Positions 17,306 through 26,704 of a DNA stretch of 64,000 bases are shown here, piece by piece. The notes under the pieces were generated by a model that was not told the DNA's origin, searched no databases, and saw only the letters and a list, made by a program, of their open reading frames with translations. A program made the translations under genes and the position numbers. The number at the start of each line of letters is the position of its first letter. Within the stretch, counting starts at the first letter, position 1. Origin of the DNA: an uncultured Muribaculaceae bacterium (lineage in GTDB: Bacteria; Bacteroidota; Bacteroidia; Bacteroidales; Muribaculaceae); contig CAJTPZ010000008.1 in the NCBI GenBank assembly GCA_910578395.1, forward strand, positions 1-64,000. Direction: 5' to 3'.

Positions 17306-18226
17306 TTATTTTTTTACTGTTTCGACTACGATCATGACGGGATAGTGGTCAGAGGGAGTCCGGTCGGTATAGTCGGGTGATTTTTCCGATACCATGAATT
17401 TGCCGGATGCTTTCTGTTTGTCGGTAAGGGGAGCGCGATAGGTATCAGTGAGCACTCCATATTTTTTTACATGAAATCCATCGTTGACAAACAGATGATC
17501 TATACGTTTCAAAGTAAACCTGTAGGGCTCAAAAGCAAAATATGTGCCGTTTGGCGCATACCGGAAGTCGGCGATTTCATATGAGTCCCTGACTATTCCG
17601 GAATTTTGCAGAATCGCGTATGGCTTGCTCTGCTGATCGGCATTGAAGTCACCGGTGATGATTACAGGTAGTCCGTCGGACAGCTCTTTGACACGTTGTA
17701 GTACCAGTTTTGCACTCTCGGCCCGTGCCACGGTACCTTTATGATCCATGTGAAGGTTTATAAACAGGATCTTTTCACCACTTTTCCTGTCGCGGAATTT
17801 TCCCCATGAACAGATGCGTTTGTGTGATGGCGCGTCCCACCCTTTACTGGGACAGTCAGGAGTTTCCGAGAGCCAGAAGTCGCCATGGTCAAGCACGTCA
17901 AATTTATCGGTCTTGTAAAATATTGCGGAATGCTCTCCGGCATGGATGCCATCGTCGCGTCCGATACCGATATAGCTGTAGCCTGGCATCATTGACAGGA
18001 TGTCCTCCAACTGGTGATATTTACCTTCCTGTGTGCCGATTATGTCGAAATCATGGAATCGGATGAGTCCGGCTACATAAGGTGCGCGCTGTCCCCAGCC
18101 GTTTCCGGCAACAGAGTCATTTTTATTGGAGTAGCGTATGTTGAATGATCCGAGCCTGAATTCTTCAGCTCCGGCACTCATCAGGCAGAATACCGCCGCC
18201 ACAAGTGAAAGAATCAGTTTCTTCAT
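17306..18226 (-). CDS. Endonuclease/exonuclease/phosphatase family exported protein
   Basis: A 306-residue EEP-fold protein. The ATG at 18226 is chosen because it gives a clean signal peptide (MKKLILSLVAAVFCLMSAGA); a longer frame would run into the upstream terminator hairpin. Unlike its downstream paralogue there is no lipobox, so it should be soluble in the periplasm or secreted. The motifs SFNIRYS, GTQEG, NLHMDHKG, TGDFNAD, RIDHLFV and PSDHYPVM are intact. With the downstream paralogue it probably supplies phosphodiesterase or phosphatase activity for the SusC/SusD system. Confidence 0.88.
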   Translation of the reverse strand: MKKLILSLVAAVFCLMSAGAEEFRLGSFNIRYSNKNDSVAGNGWGQRAPYVAGLIRFHDFDIIGTQEGKYHQLEDILSMMPGYSYIGIGRDDGIHAGEHSAIFYKTDKFDVLDHGDFWLSETPDCPSKGWDAPSHKRICSWGKFRDRKSGEKILFINLHMDHKGTVARAESAKLVLQRVKELSDGLPVIITGDFNADQQSKPYAILQNSGIVRDSYEIADFRYAPNGTYFAFEPYRFTLKRIDHLFVNDGFHVKKYGVLTDTYRAPLTDKQKASGKFMVSEKSPDYTDRTPSDHYPVMIVVETVKK

Positions 18227-18260
18227 GATAGCGTATGATTTATAATAGGCTGAAAATACA

Positions 18261-18290
18261 CATGGGTGCGACGGTGAAGCCGCACCCATG
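18261..18290 (-). terminator. Terminator-like hairpin between susD and the EEP genes
   Basis: A perfect 10-bp stem, CATGGGTGCG with CGCACCCATG (18261-18270 and 18281-18290), and a 10-nt loop. On the minus strand it is followed by TGTATTTTC, a weak U tract. It probably reduces transcription from susCD into the EEP genes rather than stopping it fully. Confidence 0.6.
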
Positions 18291-18333
18291 CTCTTTCATA
18301 ATTTAGCAACCAATCAATACTCCGGAAGTGGCT

Positions 18334-20163
18334 TTACCATCCGGGGTTCTGTGACAGATTTGGGTTGAGCTGACGCACTACCTCCGGAATGGGGTAGAGG
18401 TACTGGCGTTCAGGCCATGAACGGCCTTCGCCGGTGTTGTTTTTCATAAGGTAACCGCCATTTACTGAAACCACATTGATCTTGTTGTTTTTTGCGGTGC
18501 CTATGTATAGACCGATGGATGCGAGACCGTCGGGAGCAGCTTCGGTGTCATAGAAGCATACGTCGTCCACGCCGTCGCCGTTCATGTCAAGAGCGGTGTT
18601 GAGCGATGGAATGAATACGCCTTCCCATGGATCGGAAGTGAAGAGATCGATCTGGCCCCAACGCTTGAGATCCTTTATGCGGAATCCTTCAAGACATAGC
18701 TCTATGGATCGGTCACGACGAACTTCAAGGATTACAGGATCGGTAACACCTGGATAGTAGGAGGCGATGTAAGGCTCGGCCTGAGTCGGTTTTGTGGTGA
18801 GTGTGCCGGTCTGGGCAGTTCCGCCTGTAATACCTGCACGCTTGCGCAGTGCGCCGATTGTATTGGCCCAGTCATCATCACTCATAGTACCCATCTCAGC
18901 TTTTGCCTCAGCATAATTGAGAAGTATCTCTGCGTAGCGCATGAAAGGAATGTCGTTTTCGTTTTTAGCGCCGTCGTCGCATGCTACGTCATCCATGACA
19001 TACTTTGTGAACTGGTAACCGGTCATGGAGTGTCCGGTGAAGTTTGCAGATGTCGGTTCATATGCCCCCTGTCCGTTCTTGCGTGTGTAGTCACAGGCGC
19101 GGATAGTCTGGTTGAGTCGGGTGTCACGATCAGTTGTCTCGGATACGAAATCCTTGTATGTGCCGTCGGCGTTGAACTCATTATAAGGAGTGCCGTCGAT
19201 GTTGAGATAGCTCTTGGCAAACTTGCGGGTCATGCTCAGGTGAGGACCGTAGGTCGACGAGTTGTACCACCAGTTGGCTTCACCTTTGCGGAGTGTGATG
19301 TCGCATTGGATGCCAAGCATAACTTCTTGCTTGACAGCGGCGTCGCTTATAAATAGTTCACGATAAGCTCCTCGGCCGTTAGCATAAGCCTTGCCGGTGT
19401 AGAGTGAATACGGGCCGTTTTCCATCACTGCTTTAGCAGCGTCGGCAGCGAGTTGGAACAGTTGATTCGGGGTGTATTCCGTGCATCCTGTGCGCGCAAA
19501 GTCAAGTTCGTCGTTGGCATGATATTTACGCCATGTACCTTCAAACAAGCATATGCGGGATTTCAGCAGATAGGCTGTCCATACGTTTATGTAGTTGGCG
19601 TTTGCTGTGGCATTTTTTTCAGTGATGTTCTCAATGGCATAATCGAGGTCTTCGATGATATTCTTGATAATGACATCGCGGGTATCACGGCCCTTATAGA
19701 GGTCGGGATCTTCCGGACTGTTGAACACTTTGTCGATCCATGGAACCTCGCCATATTGGATCAGCTTGTCAATGTAGAAGTAGGCTCTCCACATGCGGGC
19801 CTGTCCGTTGTAGTTGTTTCTTACTCGCTCAGGTATTGCCGCACTTGTATTGTTTTCGAGGAAGAAGTTGATGTTGCGCAGTGTCCCCCATGACCAGGAT
19901 GTGGATGAGTTGACTGTGTAGGCACCTACTTCCATACCGCCGATGCTGTTCTTTGCGCCATAGTCACTGGTCGCATCAAGCTTCATGGCGTCTGCCGGGC
20001 TTGGAAGCGCATTGTAGAACGATGTCGCGTAGGTTTCTATTCCCTTCTCGGAGCTGAACACCATTTCAACCGATGCAGCCGATTTGGGCTCTTCGTTCAT
20101 GTTGCAGCCGGTAGTGGCGAAACCCAGGGCGATCACCGGCACTAAATATTTATATGCTTTCAT
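18334..20163 (-). CDS. SusD/RagB-family surface glycan-binding lipoprotein
   Basis: A 609-residue outer-membrane lipoprotein that caps the SusC channel and captures ligand. The signal peptide ends in ATTGC (Cys20). The tetratricopeptide-rich N-terminal part is followed by the family hallmark region with FMRYAEILLNYAEAKAEMG near residue 400 and the C-terminal LEVRRDRSIELCLEGFRIKDL block. It ends with YLYPIPEVVRQLNPNLSQNP, the usual SusD end. It lies 20 nt after the susC gene, the standard order. The ligand cannot be read from sequence. Confidence 0.96.
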   Translation of the reverse strand: MKAYKYLVPVIALGFATTGCNMNEEPKSAASVEMVFSSEKGIETYATSFYNALPSPADAMKLDATSDYGAKNSIGGMEVGAYTVNSSTSWSWGTLRNINFFLENNTSAAIPERVRNNYNGQARMWRAYFYIDKLIQYGEVPWIDKVFNSPEDPDLYKGRDTRDVIIKNIIEDLDYAIENITEKNATANANYINVWTAYLLKSRICLFEGTWRKYHANDELDFARTGCTEYTPNQLFQLAADAAKAVMENGPYSLYTGKAYANGRGAYRELFISDAAVKQEVMLGIQCDITLRKGEANWWYNSSTYGPHLSMTRKFAKSYLNIDGTPYNEFNADGTYKDFVSETTDRDTRLNQTIRACDYTRKNGQGAYEPTSANFTGHSMTGYQFTKYVMDDVACDDGAKNENDIPFMRYAEILLNYAEAKAEMGTMSDDDWANTIGALRKRAGITGGTAQTGTLTTKPTQAEPYIASYYPGVTDPVILEVRRDRSIELCLEGFRIKDLKRWGQIDLFTSDPWEGVFIPSLNTALDMNGDGVDDVCFYDTEAAPDGLASIGLYIGTAKNNKINVVSVNGGYLMKNNTGEGRSWPERQYLYPIPEVVRQLNPNLSQNPGW

Positions 20164-20183
20164 TGTGTTGTCCTGTTACGTTA

Positions 20184-23100
20184 TTAGAAAGTGACATTAA
20201 GACCAACGCTTATTGATTTCATCATCGGGTAGTTGTATCCGTCGCCCGTAGAGCTGAACTCGCTGTCGGTTCCGTAGATATTGCTTACGTTAAGGTCTTT
20301 TGAACGCTTGTAGAGCGGCGACCATGTGAAGAGGTTTTCACCCGATACATATACGCCGAGCTGTTGCATGTGGAGCTTTTCGGTGATGCTCTTCGGGAAG
20401 TTGTAACCTACCTGGATGTTTTTGCAGCGGAGATATGCCACGTTCTGCATATAGCGTGTGTTGGCACGTGAGGTGCCTCCGTATAAAGGCGAATAGTAGC
20501 CTGTGTAGCGGGGAAGATAAGCGTCGGGATTGTCCTCTGTCCAGTAGTTGCCCATGTGCCATTTGGGGATCTGACCGTAAGGACGGTTGTATTGACCCCA
20601 GAATATTGATGCCTCGCTTGATGGGTACCAGTCCTGTTTGCCTACACCCTGGAAGAATGCGTTGGCGTAGATGCCGTTCCAGTCGAGGGCAAGACGGAAA
20701 CCATAGATGTAACGCGGAGCAGCGTTACCGATTATCTTGCGGTCACCCGGATCATCCACTGTGTTTTTGCCGCGGTCGATGTAGCCGTTGCCGTTGAGAT
20801 CCTCGATCTTCAGGTCTCCGGGATAGAGCTTGTAGGTCTTTGAGGTCTGCATGAGCGGATTGTAGTATTTCTGACCGGCTGCTTTTGCGGCAGCTTCGGC
20901 GGCGTCGATCTCTTCCTGAGTCTGCCAGAGTCCGTTGCAGACAAAGCCCCATATCTCACCTACGCGCATACCTTCGTAATAGTTGCCCGAAGCTGACTGG
21001 TTATTGTTTGTGCTGAGGGTCTTCTGAACGTTGTTGAATTTGTCAATGGTCGAGTAGTAGTCGGCAAGAGTAGCACGGATGCTGTAATTGAAAGGTTTGC
21101 CTGCTACCTGGAAAGCGTCGCGCCACTCAACGGAGAGCTCGTAACCGTAGGTGCTCATGTCGGCGTAGTTGCCTTTGGGCGATGATGTGCCGAACACGTC
21201 GGGGACAGTAGGACCAGCCACGATCATGTCTTTGGTCTTGCGCTGGTAGTAATCGCCGGTGAATATAAGGCGGTTATTGAGGAAGCCGAGATCGATACCT
21301 ATGTCATAGGTAGTCACTGTCTCCCATGTGAGTTCTTCGGGAAGGGCTCCAGGAGACGAAACATATTTGCGCTTTGTGCCGTCGAAGATAACCGACGAGT
21401 CAGATACGCCGAGGGTCTGCTTGTACTGATAGTTGCCGAGACCTACGGCGTTGCCGAGCTGTCCCCAGCTTGCACGTAGCTTGGCGTTGTTGATTATACT
21501 TGGATCAACTGCCCACCAGTGCTCCTGATTCATGCGCCAGCCGAGTGAAACCGACGGGAAGAGGTGCCATCGGCTGTCGCTGCGGAAGCGTGACGAACCG
21601 TCGTAGCGTCCGTTTACTTCGAGAAGATAGCGGTTGTCATAAACGTAGTTGGCACGGAAGAATGCGCCGCCGAACTGGAATGCGCTCCAAGATGATGTTA
21701 TCGATTTGGCATCGGTGCCGAACGCGAGATTGATGTTGTCAACGTCATTGGTGAGAAGATCGTTGTTGTAGGCATAAAGCTGCTTGTAGCGAGATTTTTC
21801 ATAGTTCCAACCGAGAAGGGCTGTGAAATCATGCTTATCACTCCAGAGTTTGTGGAATGTGGCGTAGAGGTTGGTAGCGTAGTAGTCGGTGTGGTTTGTG
21901 GTTTCGGAGATATAGCTCTGTGTACCGCTGATGGTCTCGATCATCGAGGTTCCGTCGGCGTTGACCTGCTTGGCGTAAGGTGTGCGTACGCGGTGTATCG
22001 AGCGGTCGTAGTTTTTGCGCTGGAAAGTGAAGTCTCCGTTGATGGTAAGGATATCCTTGTAAGCGTTTGCTACAAACGAGATCGTATTTTTATACTGGAT
22101 GTTTTTTATCGAGTGGTTCGAGTTGCCGTAGAGCAAGTCGCCGACTGTGTAGACGGCCATATATGTCATGGTGCCGTCGGGGTTGAACATCGGCTGACAT
22201 GGCTTGAACTCGTCGGCGATATTACGCCATACATTACCGTTGCCTTCACTATAAGTGAGCGGCATCTGGAAATTGTTGTGAGCGAATTCGAAATTATTGC
22301 TGATCTTAAGCCAGGGGGTCATCTGATAACCGGCCTTGAAACGGAGGTTGTAGCTATCGAATGGGTCGGAGTTATTAGGAGAATTGAAGAGCCCTGAGTA
22401 GTGATAGTAACGGCCAGATATGAAGTAGTCGAATTTGTCGTCAGAACCTGATATCGAAAGATTCTGTGTAGTTGCGAAGGTGTTGTCCTTATAGAGAATG
22501 TCGTAAGGATCGCCGCCTTCGTTGTAGTATACATAGCGTCCCTTCGTGCCGATCGAACCATCGGATACCACAGTACCGAAGTTACCAGCTTCGGCGCGGC
22601 GCTTGTACTCTTCAAGCCAAGCTACAGAGAACTGCTGTGACTTGTTGATGCCTGAAGGATTGGAGAAGTTGTAATTGTAGTAAGCCTTATAGAAATGCTC
22701 TGCCCATGTGTATCCGTCGGAAACGACGTCGGGGACATTCTGCGGACTCTGGAACGAGTAGATCGAAGAATAGTTGATTTTGGGTTTGCCTACTGTAGGA
22801 TTCTTTGTGGTGATCAGGACAACGCCAAAAGGTGCGCGTGCACCGTAGATAGCGGCTGATGCGGCATCTTTAAGCACTGACACGGAGGCAATATCATCGG
22901 GGTTGAGAAGCGATGGATCGCCTTCCACACCGTCGATAAGCACAAGTGCCGAACCACCATTGATTGATCCGGTACCGCGCACATTGAAATCGGAAGAGCG
23001 GCTTGGTTTGCCGTCGGATAGTGAAATGTTGAGGTTGGGAATCGCACCTTCAAGCATCTGGGCTACGTTGGCGGCGGGACGTCCTTCAAAAACTTCGCTT

Positions 23101-23480
23101 GTCACCTGGTCTACAGCACCGGTCAGGTTGACTTTTTTCTGTTGGCCATAACCTACGACAACAACTTCTGAAAGTTCCTGCGACTGATCTTTAAGGACAA
23201 TGTCAAGAACCGTCTCACCCTCTGCGATTGCTTTCTCAAAAGTAGCATAGCCGATGTAAGTAGCGGTAATGACAGGTTTTTTGCCTTTCAGAATAATAGA
23301 ATATTTGCCATCAAGGTCTGTTGCAATACCATTGGGAGTGCCCTTTTCCATGATGGTTACACCCGGCAGAGGTTCACCAAGTTCGTCGGTGACCGTTCCG
23401 GTCAGTTTGTGTTGAGCCGTTGCTGCAATAGCAAAACACGTCACAAACAGCATTGTGAATGTTCGTAAAAATCGGTTCAT
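20184..23480 (-). CDS. SusC/RagA-family TonB-linked outer-membrane transporter
   Basis: A 1098-residue outer-membrane receptor importing a large ligand with energy from TonB. After the signal peptide (to about 22) comes a carboxypeptidase-regulatory-like domain (LTGTVTDELGEPLPGVTIME, about 25-100). The plug domain follows (VVVVGYGQQKKVNLTGAVDQ, the usual TonB-box/plug start, then NVRGTGSINGG and ALVLIDGVEG), then the 22-strand barrel ending in GLNVTF. There is no STN domain, so it is not wired to a FecR/ECF signal cascade. A run of ten G:C pairs sits 86 bp before the start codon. Confidence 0.96.
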   Translation of the reverse strand: MNRFLRTFTMLFVTCFAIAATAQHKLTGTVTDELGEPLPGVTIMEKGTPNGIATDLDGKYSIILKGKKPVITATYIGYATFEKAIAEGETVLDIVLKDQSQELSEVVVVGYGQQKKVNLTGAVDQVTSEVFEGRPAANVAQMLEGAIPNLNISLSDGKPSRSSDFNVRGTGSINGGSALVLIDGVEGDPSLLNPDDIASVSVLKDAASAAIYGARAPFGVVLITTKNPTVGKPKINYSSIYSFQSPQNVPDVVSDGYTWAEHFYKAYYNYNFSNPSGINKSQQFSVAWLEEYKRRAEAGNFGTVVSDGSIGTKGRYVYYNEGGDPYDILYKDNTFATTQNLSISGSDDKFDYFISGRYYHYSGLFNSPNNSDPFDSYNLRFKAGYQMTPWLKISNNFEFAHNNFQMPLTYSEGNGNVWRNIADEFKPCQPMFNPDGTMTYMAVYTVGDLLYGNSNHSIKNIQYKNTISFVANAYKDILTINGDFTFQRKNYDRSIHRVRTPYAKQVNADGTSMIETISGTQSYISETTNHTDYYATNLYATFHKLWSDKHDFTALLGWNYEKSRYKQLYAYNNDLLTNDVDNINLAFGTDAKSITSSWSAFQFGGAFFRANYVYDNRYLLEVNGRYDGSSRFRSDSRWHLFPSVSLGWRMNQEHWWAVDPSIINNAKLRASWGQLGNAVGLGNYQYKQTLGVSDSSVIFDGTKRKYVSSPGALPEELTWETVTTYDIGIDLGFLNNRLIFTGDYYQRKTKDMIVAGPTVPDVFGTSSPKGNYADMSTYGYELSVEWRDAFQVAGKPFNYSIRATLADYYSTIDKFNNVQKTLSTNNNQSASGNYYEGMRVGEIWGFVCNGLWQTQEEIDAAEAAAKAAGQKYYNPLMQTSKTYKLYPGDLKIEDLNGNGYIDRGKNTVDDPGDRKIIGNAAPRYIYGFRLALDWNGIYANAFFQGVGKQDWYPSSEASIFWGQYNRPYGQIPKWHMGNYWTEDNPDAYLPRYTGYYSPLYGGTSRANTRYMQNVAYLRCKNIQVGYNFPKSITEKLHMQQLGVYVSGENLFTWSPLYKRSKDLNVSNIYGTDSEFSSTGDGYNYPMMKSISVGLNVTF

Positions 23481-23565
23481 AATATTGGTTTATAATAGTG
23501 AGTGATTTCTTTTCGTAAATTATTTGCCTAATTAACGAAATTGTTAATGAATATGAAAACAAATA

Positions 23566-23575
23566 GGGGGGGGGG
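23566..23575. repeat. Homopolymer tract of ten G (ten C on the susC strand)
   Basis: Ten consecutive G:C pairs inside a very AT-rich intergenic region, 86-95 bp upstream of the susC start. On the coding strand it stands between GTTTA and TATTTG. Such tracts change length by polymerase slippage; whether it varies here is unknown. Confidence 0.9.
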
Positions 23576-23763
23576 TAAACATAATTTAGCCATATTTAAC
23601 ATATATAAATATGATGATTATAATTTTTATACTGATATATGGCTCAAAATATGTTTTATAACATAAAAATGGAGATTTTATGTGCGATTAGTGATTAAAC
23701 AATAGTTTAGTTTAAATTTCAGGTTTTTATATAAAATACAATAGTGATACTTTCGATAAGAAT

Positions 23764-23801
23764 AATCCCGGCTGCTAATTTCGAAATTAACAGCCGGGAT
23801 T
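23764..23801 (-). terminator. Long hairpin, terminator of the OmpA-like gene
   Basis: An 11-bp GC-rich outer stem (23764-23774 with 23791-23801) continues, after one mismatch, into a 6-bp AT stem centred on TCGA. It lies 45 nt after the stop codon of the OmpA-like gene. The following U tract is weak (ATTATTCTT). Confidence 0.75.
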
Positions 23802-23845
23802 GAATGAATGATATTTCCAAATGAAATTAGTTTGGAAACTAAAGT

Positions 23846-24667
23846 TTATCTGCCTCCTGATTGGGCGTTTTCAATCATTTTCTGGTTGGCGGTGATGAAT
23901 ATTTCAACGCGACGGTTCTGTGCGCGTCCTTCGGCGGTCGAATTGCTTGCTATGGGGTTATTCCATCCTTCTCCTACAGCTTTAAGTCTGGATGCTTTCA
24001 CACCATGCTGTGTGAGATAGTTCACAACACTTTCGGCTCTCTGGAGCGACAGTTTCTGATTGACCTGCTCGCTGCCGGTATTATCGGTATATCCGACTAC
24101 AGTGACATCTGTGTCGGGGAACTGCTGAAGATTATAAGCAACACGGCTCAGTGCGGCCTGAGCAGCTGTGGACAGAGCGTATTTACCGGTTTTGAACAAT
24201 ACAGCGTCGCCCATCACGACTTTTATGGCATCAAGATTGTTGCTGTCTTTTACACTCTCGACCTTGATGGATTCAATAGCTTCACGGTTGGCATTGATTG
24301 CATCGCGGTTGTCGGCAATATCCTGAGTGTTTTGATCGGTCTGGTTCTGGAGTCCGGCCAATTGAGCCTGAAGTTCTTTTTTCTGTCGATCCATAGAGTT
24401 TCCGACCATTGCTCCGGTGCCTGCGCCTATTGCGCTTCCTACCAATGCACCGATCCATGTGCCTTTGCCTCCTCCGATCAAGGCGCCGACTCCTGCGCCG
24501 ACGGCAGCTCCGGCAGCTCCACCGGCAGTCGCTCCCTGTCCGGTCTGGCTCATGCCATCCCATGTGCTTTTCATTGAGGCACATCCTCCCATCATTAGAG
24601 AACCTGCGCATACAGCGGCAATTACGGCTGTTCGTCCGGTTGACCGGAAATTAAAAGTATTCTTCAT
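23846..24667 (-). CDS. OmpA-family lipoprotein with glycine-zipper segment
   Basis: A 273-residue outer-membrane-associated lipoprotein that anchors the envelope to peptidoglycan. The ATG at 24667 is chosen over an in-frame TTG at 24685. The signal peptide ends in MGGC. Residues about 40-85 form a glycine-zipper region (AGGAAGAAVGAGVGALIGGG and following) that may insert in a membrane. A coiled coil follows (KKELQAQLAGLQNQTDQNTQ). The C-terminal OmpA domain, about 150-260, has TVVGYTDNTGSEQVNQKLSL and the conserved RAQNRRVEI. It is monocistronic, with a terminator downstream and the divergent glp cluster upstream. Confidence 0.92.
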   Translation of the reverse strand: MKNTFNFRSTGRTAVIAAVCAGSLMMGGCASMKSTWDGMSQTGQGATAGGAAGAAVGAGVGALIGGGKGTWIGALVGSAIGAGTGAMVGNSMDRQKKELQAQLAGLQNQTDQNTQDIADNRDAINANREAIESIKVESVKDSNNLDAIKVVMGDAVLFKTGKYALSTAAQAALSRVAYNLQQFPDTDVTVVGYTDNTGSEQVNQKLSLQRAESVVNYLTQHGVKASRLKAVGEGWNNPIASNSTAEGRAQNRRVEIFITANQKMIENAQSGGR

Positions 24668-24920
24668 ATTCTTAAATAGTTTCAAGTGAGTTTTTGATTA
24701 CTGATATGCTTTGATGAAAGCACTTCATACTATTAACAATGCTTAATATAAAATGTATCACCTAAAATTAATTATTTTATGATGATTATACAATGAAGAG
24801 GAAATGAATTAAACTAAGGATGAATGCCGGACGTTAGAAAATAGAAGGTTATGTAGACTTTCGGTAATGCAGGCCAGATAAATAATTAATAGAACGATAC
24901 CTTTAAATAAACTACAGCCA

Positions 24921-26555
24921 ATGAGCGACTCAAAAAAAAAAGAATATGATGTGATTGTGATTGGCGGCGGAGCTACCGGTGCCGGTACGGCGCGCGATTG
25001 CGCCATGCGTGGTCTTAAAACGCTTCTTGTAGAGCGTCTTGATTTTACTGCGGGCGCTACAGGACGAAACCATGGTCTGCTCCACAGTGGAGCTCGTTAT
25101 GCTCACACGGATCCTGAATCGGCTGCAGAATGTATAAAGGAAAATATGATACTTCGCCGTATAGCCAGACATTGTGTGGAAGATACCGGAGGGCTTTTCA
25201 TAACTCTTCCTGAAGACGGTCTCGATTATCAGAATGCTTTTGTTCAGGATTGCCTCAATGCCGGAATACAGGCAGATGTGCTTGATCCAAAAGAAGCTTT
25301 AAGGATGGAGCCGGCTGTCAATCCTGAGATTATCGGTGCGGTTAAGGTTCCCGACGGCGCTATAGATCCGTTCAGACTCACTACTGCCAATGTGATTGAC
25401 GCGCAACTCCACGGTGCCGACATAATGACTTATCAGGAGGTTGTGGGCTTTACTAAGGATGGAAACCGCATAACGGGAGTAAGGCTGAAAAACCAGAGAA
25501 GCGGGGTTGAAACTGTTGTCTATGGTAAAGTTACTGTAAGTGCATGTGGTATATGGGGGTATCATGTAGCGGAACTTGCCGGAGTTACAGTGAATATGTA
25601 TCCTGCAAAGGGTGCTCTTCTTATTTTCGGTCACAGGGTTAACAATATGGTGATAAACCGGTGCCGCAAACCTGCCGATGCCGATATACTTGTGCCGGGA
25701 GACACGATATGTGTCATAGGCACTACTTCGACCCGCATACCATTCAGTGAGATAGACAATATGGAGGTGACTCCCGAAGAGGTGGATCTGCTTTTGCGTG
25801 AAGGTGTGAAACTTTCACCGCGGCTTGCATGTACACGTATTCTTCGTGCTTATGCCGGTGTGCGTCCGCTTGTAGCGTCTGATAATGATCCGACCGGACG
25901 CAGCATAAGCCGAGGCATTGTGTGTCTGGATCATGCAAAACGCGACGGTGTTGAAGGTTTTGTGACTATTACCGGCGGTAAGCTTATGACATACAGGCTT
26001 ATGGCTGAGGAAGCTACTGATCTTGTGTGCAAGAAGCTGAACGTGTACCGTAAATGCGAGACTGCCGATATACCTCTTCCTGGATCGGAATCAGACACCA
26101 AAGAGGAAAAACGTCGGCAGCATATCATAGAACTTAGTACGGAGCAGAAAGCCGCCGAGGGCCGACATGGCAGCTGGAGCGGTAGGATCGAATCGAAATC
26201 GGATGCCGATGACGCCCTGGTGTGTGAGTGTGAGCAGGTGAGTGTGGCCGAGGTAAATTATGCTATAGAGGATCTGCATGTACATAATCTTATAAATCTG
26301 CGCCGACGCACTCGCCTTGGCATGGGCACATGTCAGGGAGGATTGTGTGCATGCCGTGGGGCAGGCCTGCTTGAGCGTCACGACAGATGCACACAACGTA
26401 GTCTTGATGATCTTGCCGCTTTTATGGATGAAAGATGGCACGGTATGTATCCTGTGTGCTGGGGTGAGACATTGAGTGAGGTGCAATTCTCTTCATGGCT
26501 TTATCAGGGAGTGATGGGCATTGATCATGCGCCTGACAGTAATCAGCCGTCGTAA
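24921..26555 (+). CDS. glpA: Anaerobic glycerol-3-phosphate dehydrogenase subunit A
   Basis: A 544-residue FAD subunit that oxidises sn-glycerol 3-phosphate to dihydroxyacetone phosphate and hands electrons through GlpB/GlpC to menaquinone. The FAD-binding GGGATGAG motif is at residues 15-22, followed by a DAO-type fold. The C-terminus holds a BFD-like [2Fe-2S] domain with CECEQVSV and TCQGGLCACRG, the feature that separates anaerobic GlpA from aerobic GlpD. It is first in the glpA-glpB-glpC-glpK-glpF cluster. No clear -7 box was found before it; TACCTTTA at 24898-24905 is a one-mismatch candidate. Confidence 0.94.
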   Translation: MSDSKKKEYDVIVIGGGATGAGTARDCAMRGLKTLLVERLDFTAGATGRNHGLLHSGARYAHTDPESAAECIKENMILRRIARHCVEDTGGLFITLPEDGLDYQNAFVQDCLNAGIQADVLDPKEALRMEPAVNPEIIGAVKVPDGAIDPFRLTTANVIDAQLHGADIMTYQEVVGFTKDGNRITGVRLKNQRSGVETVVYGKVTVSACGIWGYHVAELAGVTVNMYPAKGALLIFGHRVNNMVINRCRKPADADILVPGDTICVIGTTSTRIPFSEIDNMEVTPEEVDLLLREGVKLSPRLACTRILRAYAGVRPLVASDNDPTGRSISRGIVCLDHAKRDGVEGFVTITGGKLMTYRLMAEEATDLVCKKLNVYRKCETADIPLPGSESDTKEEKRRQHIIELSTEQKAAEGRHGSWSGRIESKSDADDALVCECEQVSVAEVNYAIEDLHVHNLINLRRRTRLGMGTCQGGLCACRGAGLLERHDRCTQRSLDDLAAFMDERWHGMYPVCWGETLSEVQFSSWLYQGVMGIDHAPDSNQPS

Positions 26556-26603
26556 ACAATAAATACTGAATAAGCTTTCGAAATTATAAAAATCAGCTTT
26601 TTA

Positions 26604-26635
26604 TTTATGCTATTGATGAAAAAACAGTATTTTTG
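26604..26635 (+). promoter_or_regulatory. Promoter before glpB
   Basis: TTTA, 20 nt spacer, TATTTTTG: a perfect TAnnTTTG box with three of four -33 bases matching. It lies between glpA and glpB in a 149-bp gap, so glpBCKF can probably be transcribed apart from glpA. Confidence 0.6.
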
Positions 26636-26704
26636 AAAAGCCTGACTTGACAAAATTTAATTCCAGATGTTTTGATTTGAAAATACCTCGCAACACTACA
26701 TACT

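Larger units (their letters stand above)
23481..23845 (-). other. AT-rich regulatory region upstream of susC
   Basis: 365 bp without a gene. It holds the OmpA gene terminator, a G10 tract and two AT-rich palindromes (23591-23613, arms CATATTTA/TAAATATG; and 23651-23664, ATGTT-TTAT-AACAT) that could be operators. I could not find a full TTTG/TAnnTTTG promoter for susC, so this promoter may need an activator. No regulator gene is adjacent. Confidence 0.5.

Noticed and set aside
20184..23480. SusC as target of a FecR/ECF signalling cascade
   Set aside because: The transporter lacks an STN domain and no FecR-like gene is near; the two ECF sigma operons are not adjacent to it.
23481..23845. Invertible promoter (inverted repeats flanking susC promoter)
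   Set aside because: The palindromes are short, AT-rich and self-contained; no pair of matching inverted repeats flanks a promoter and no recombinase is nearby.
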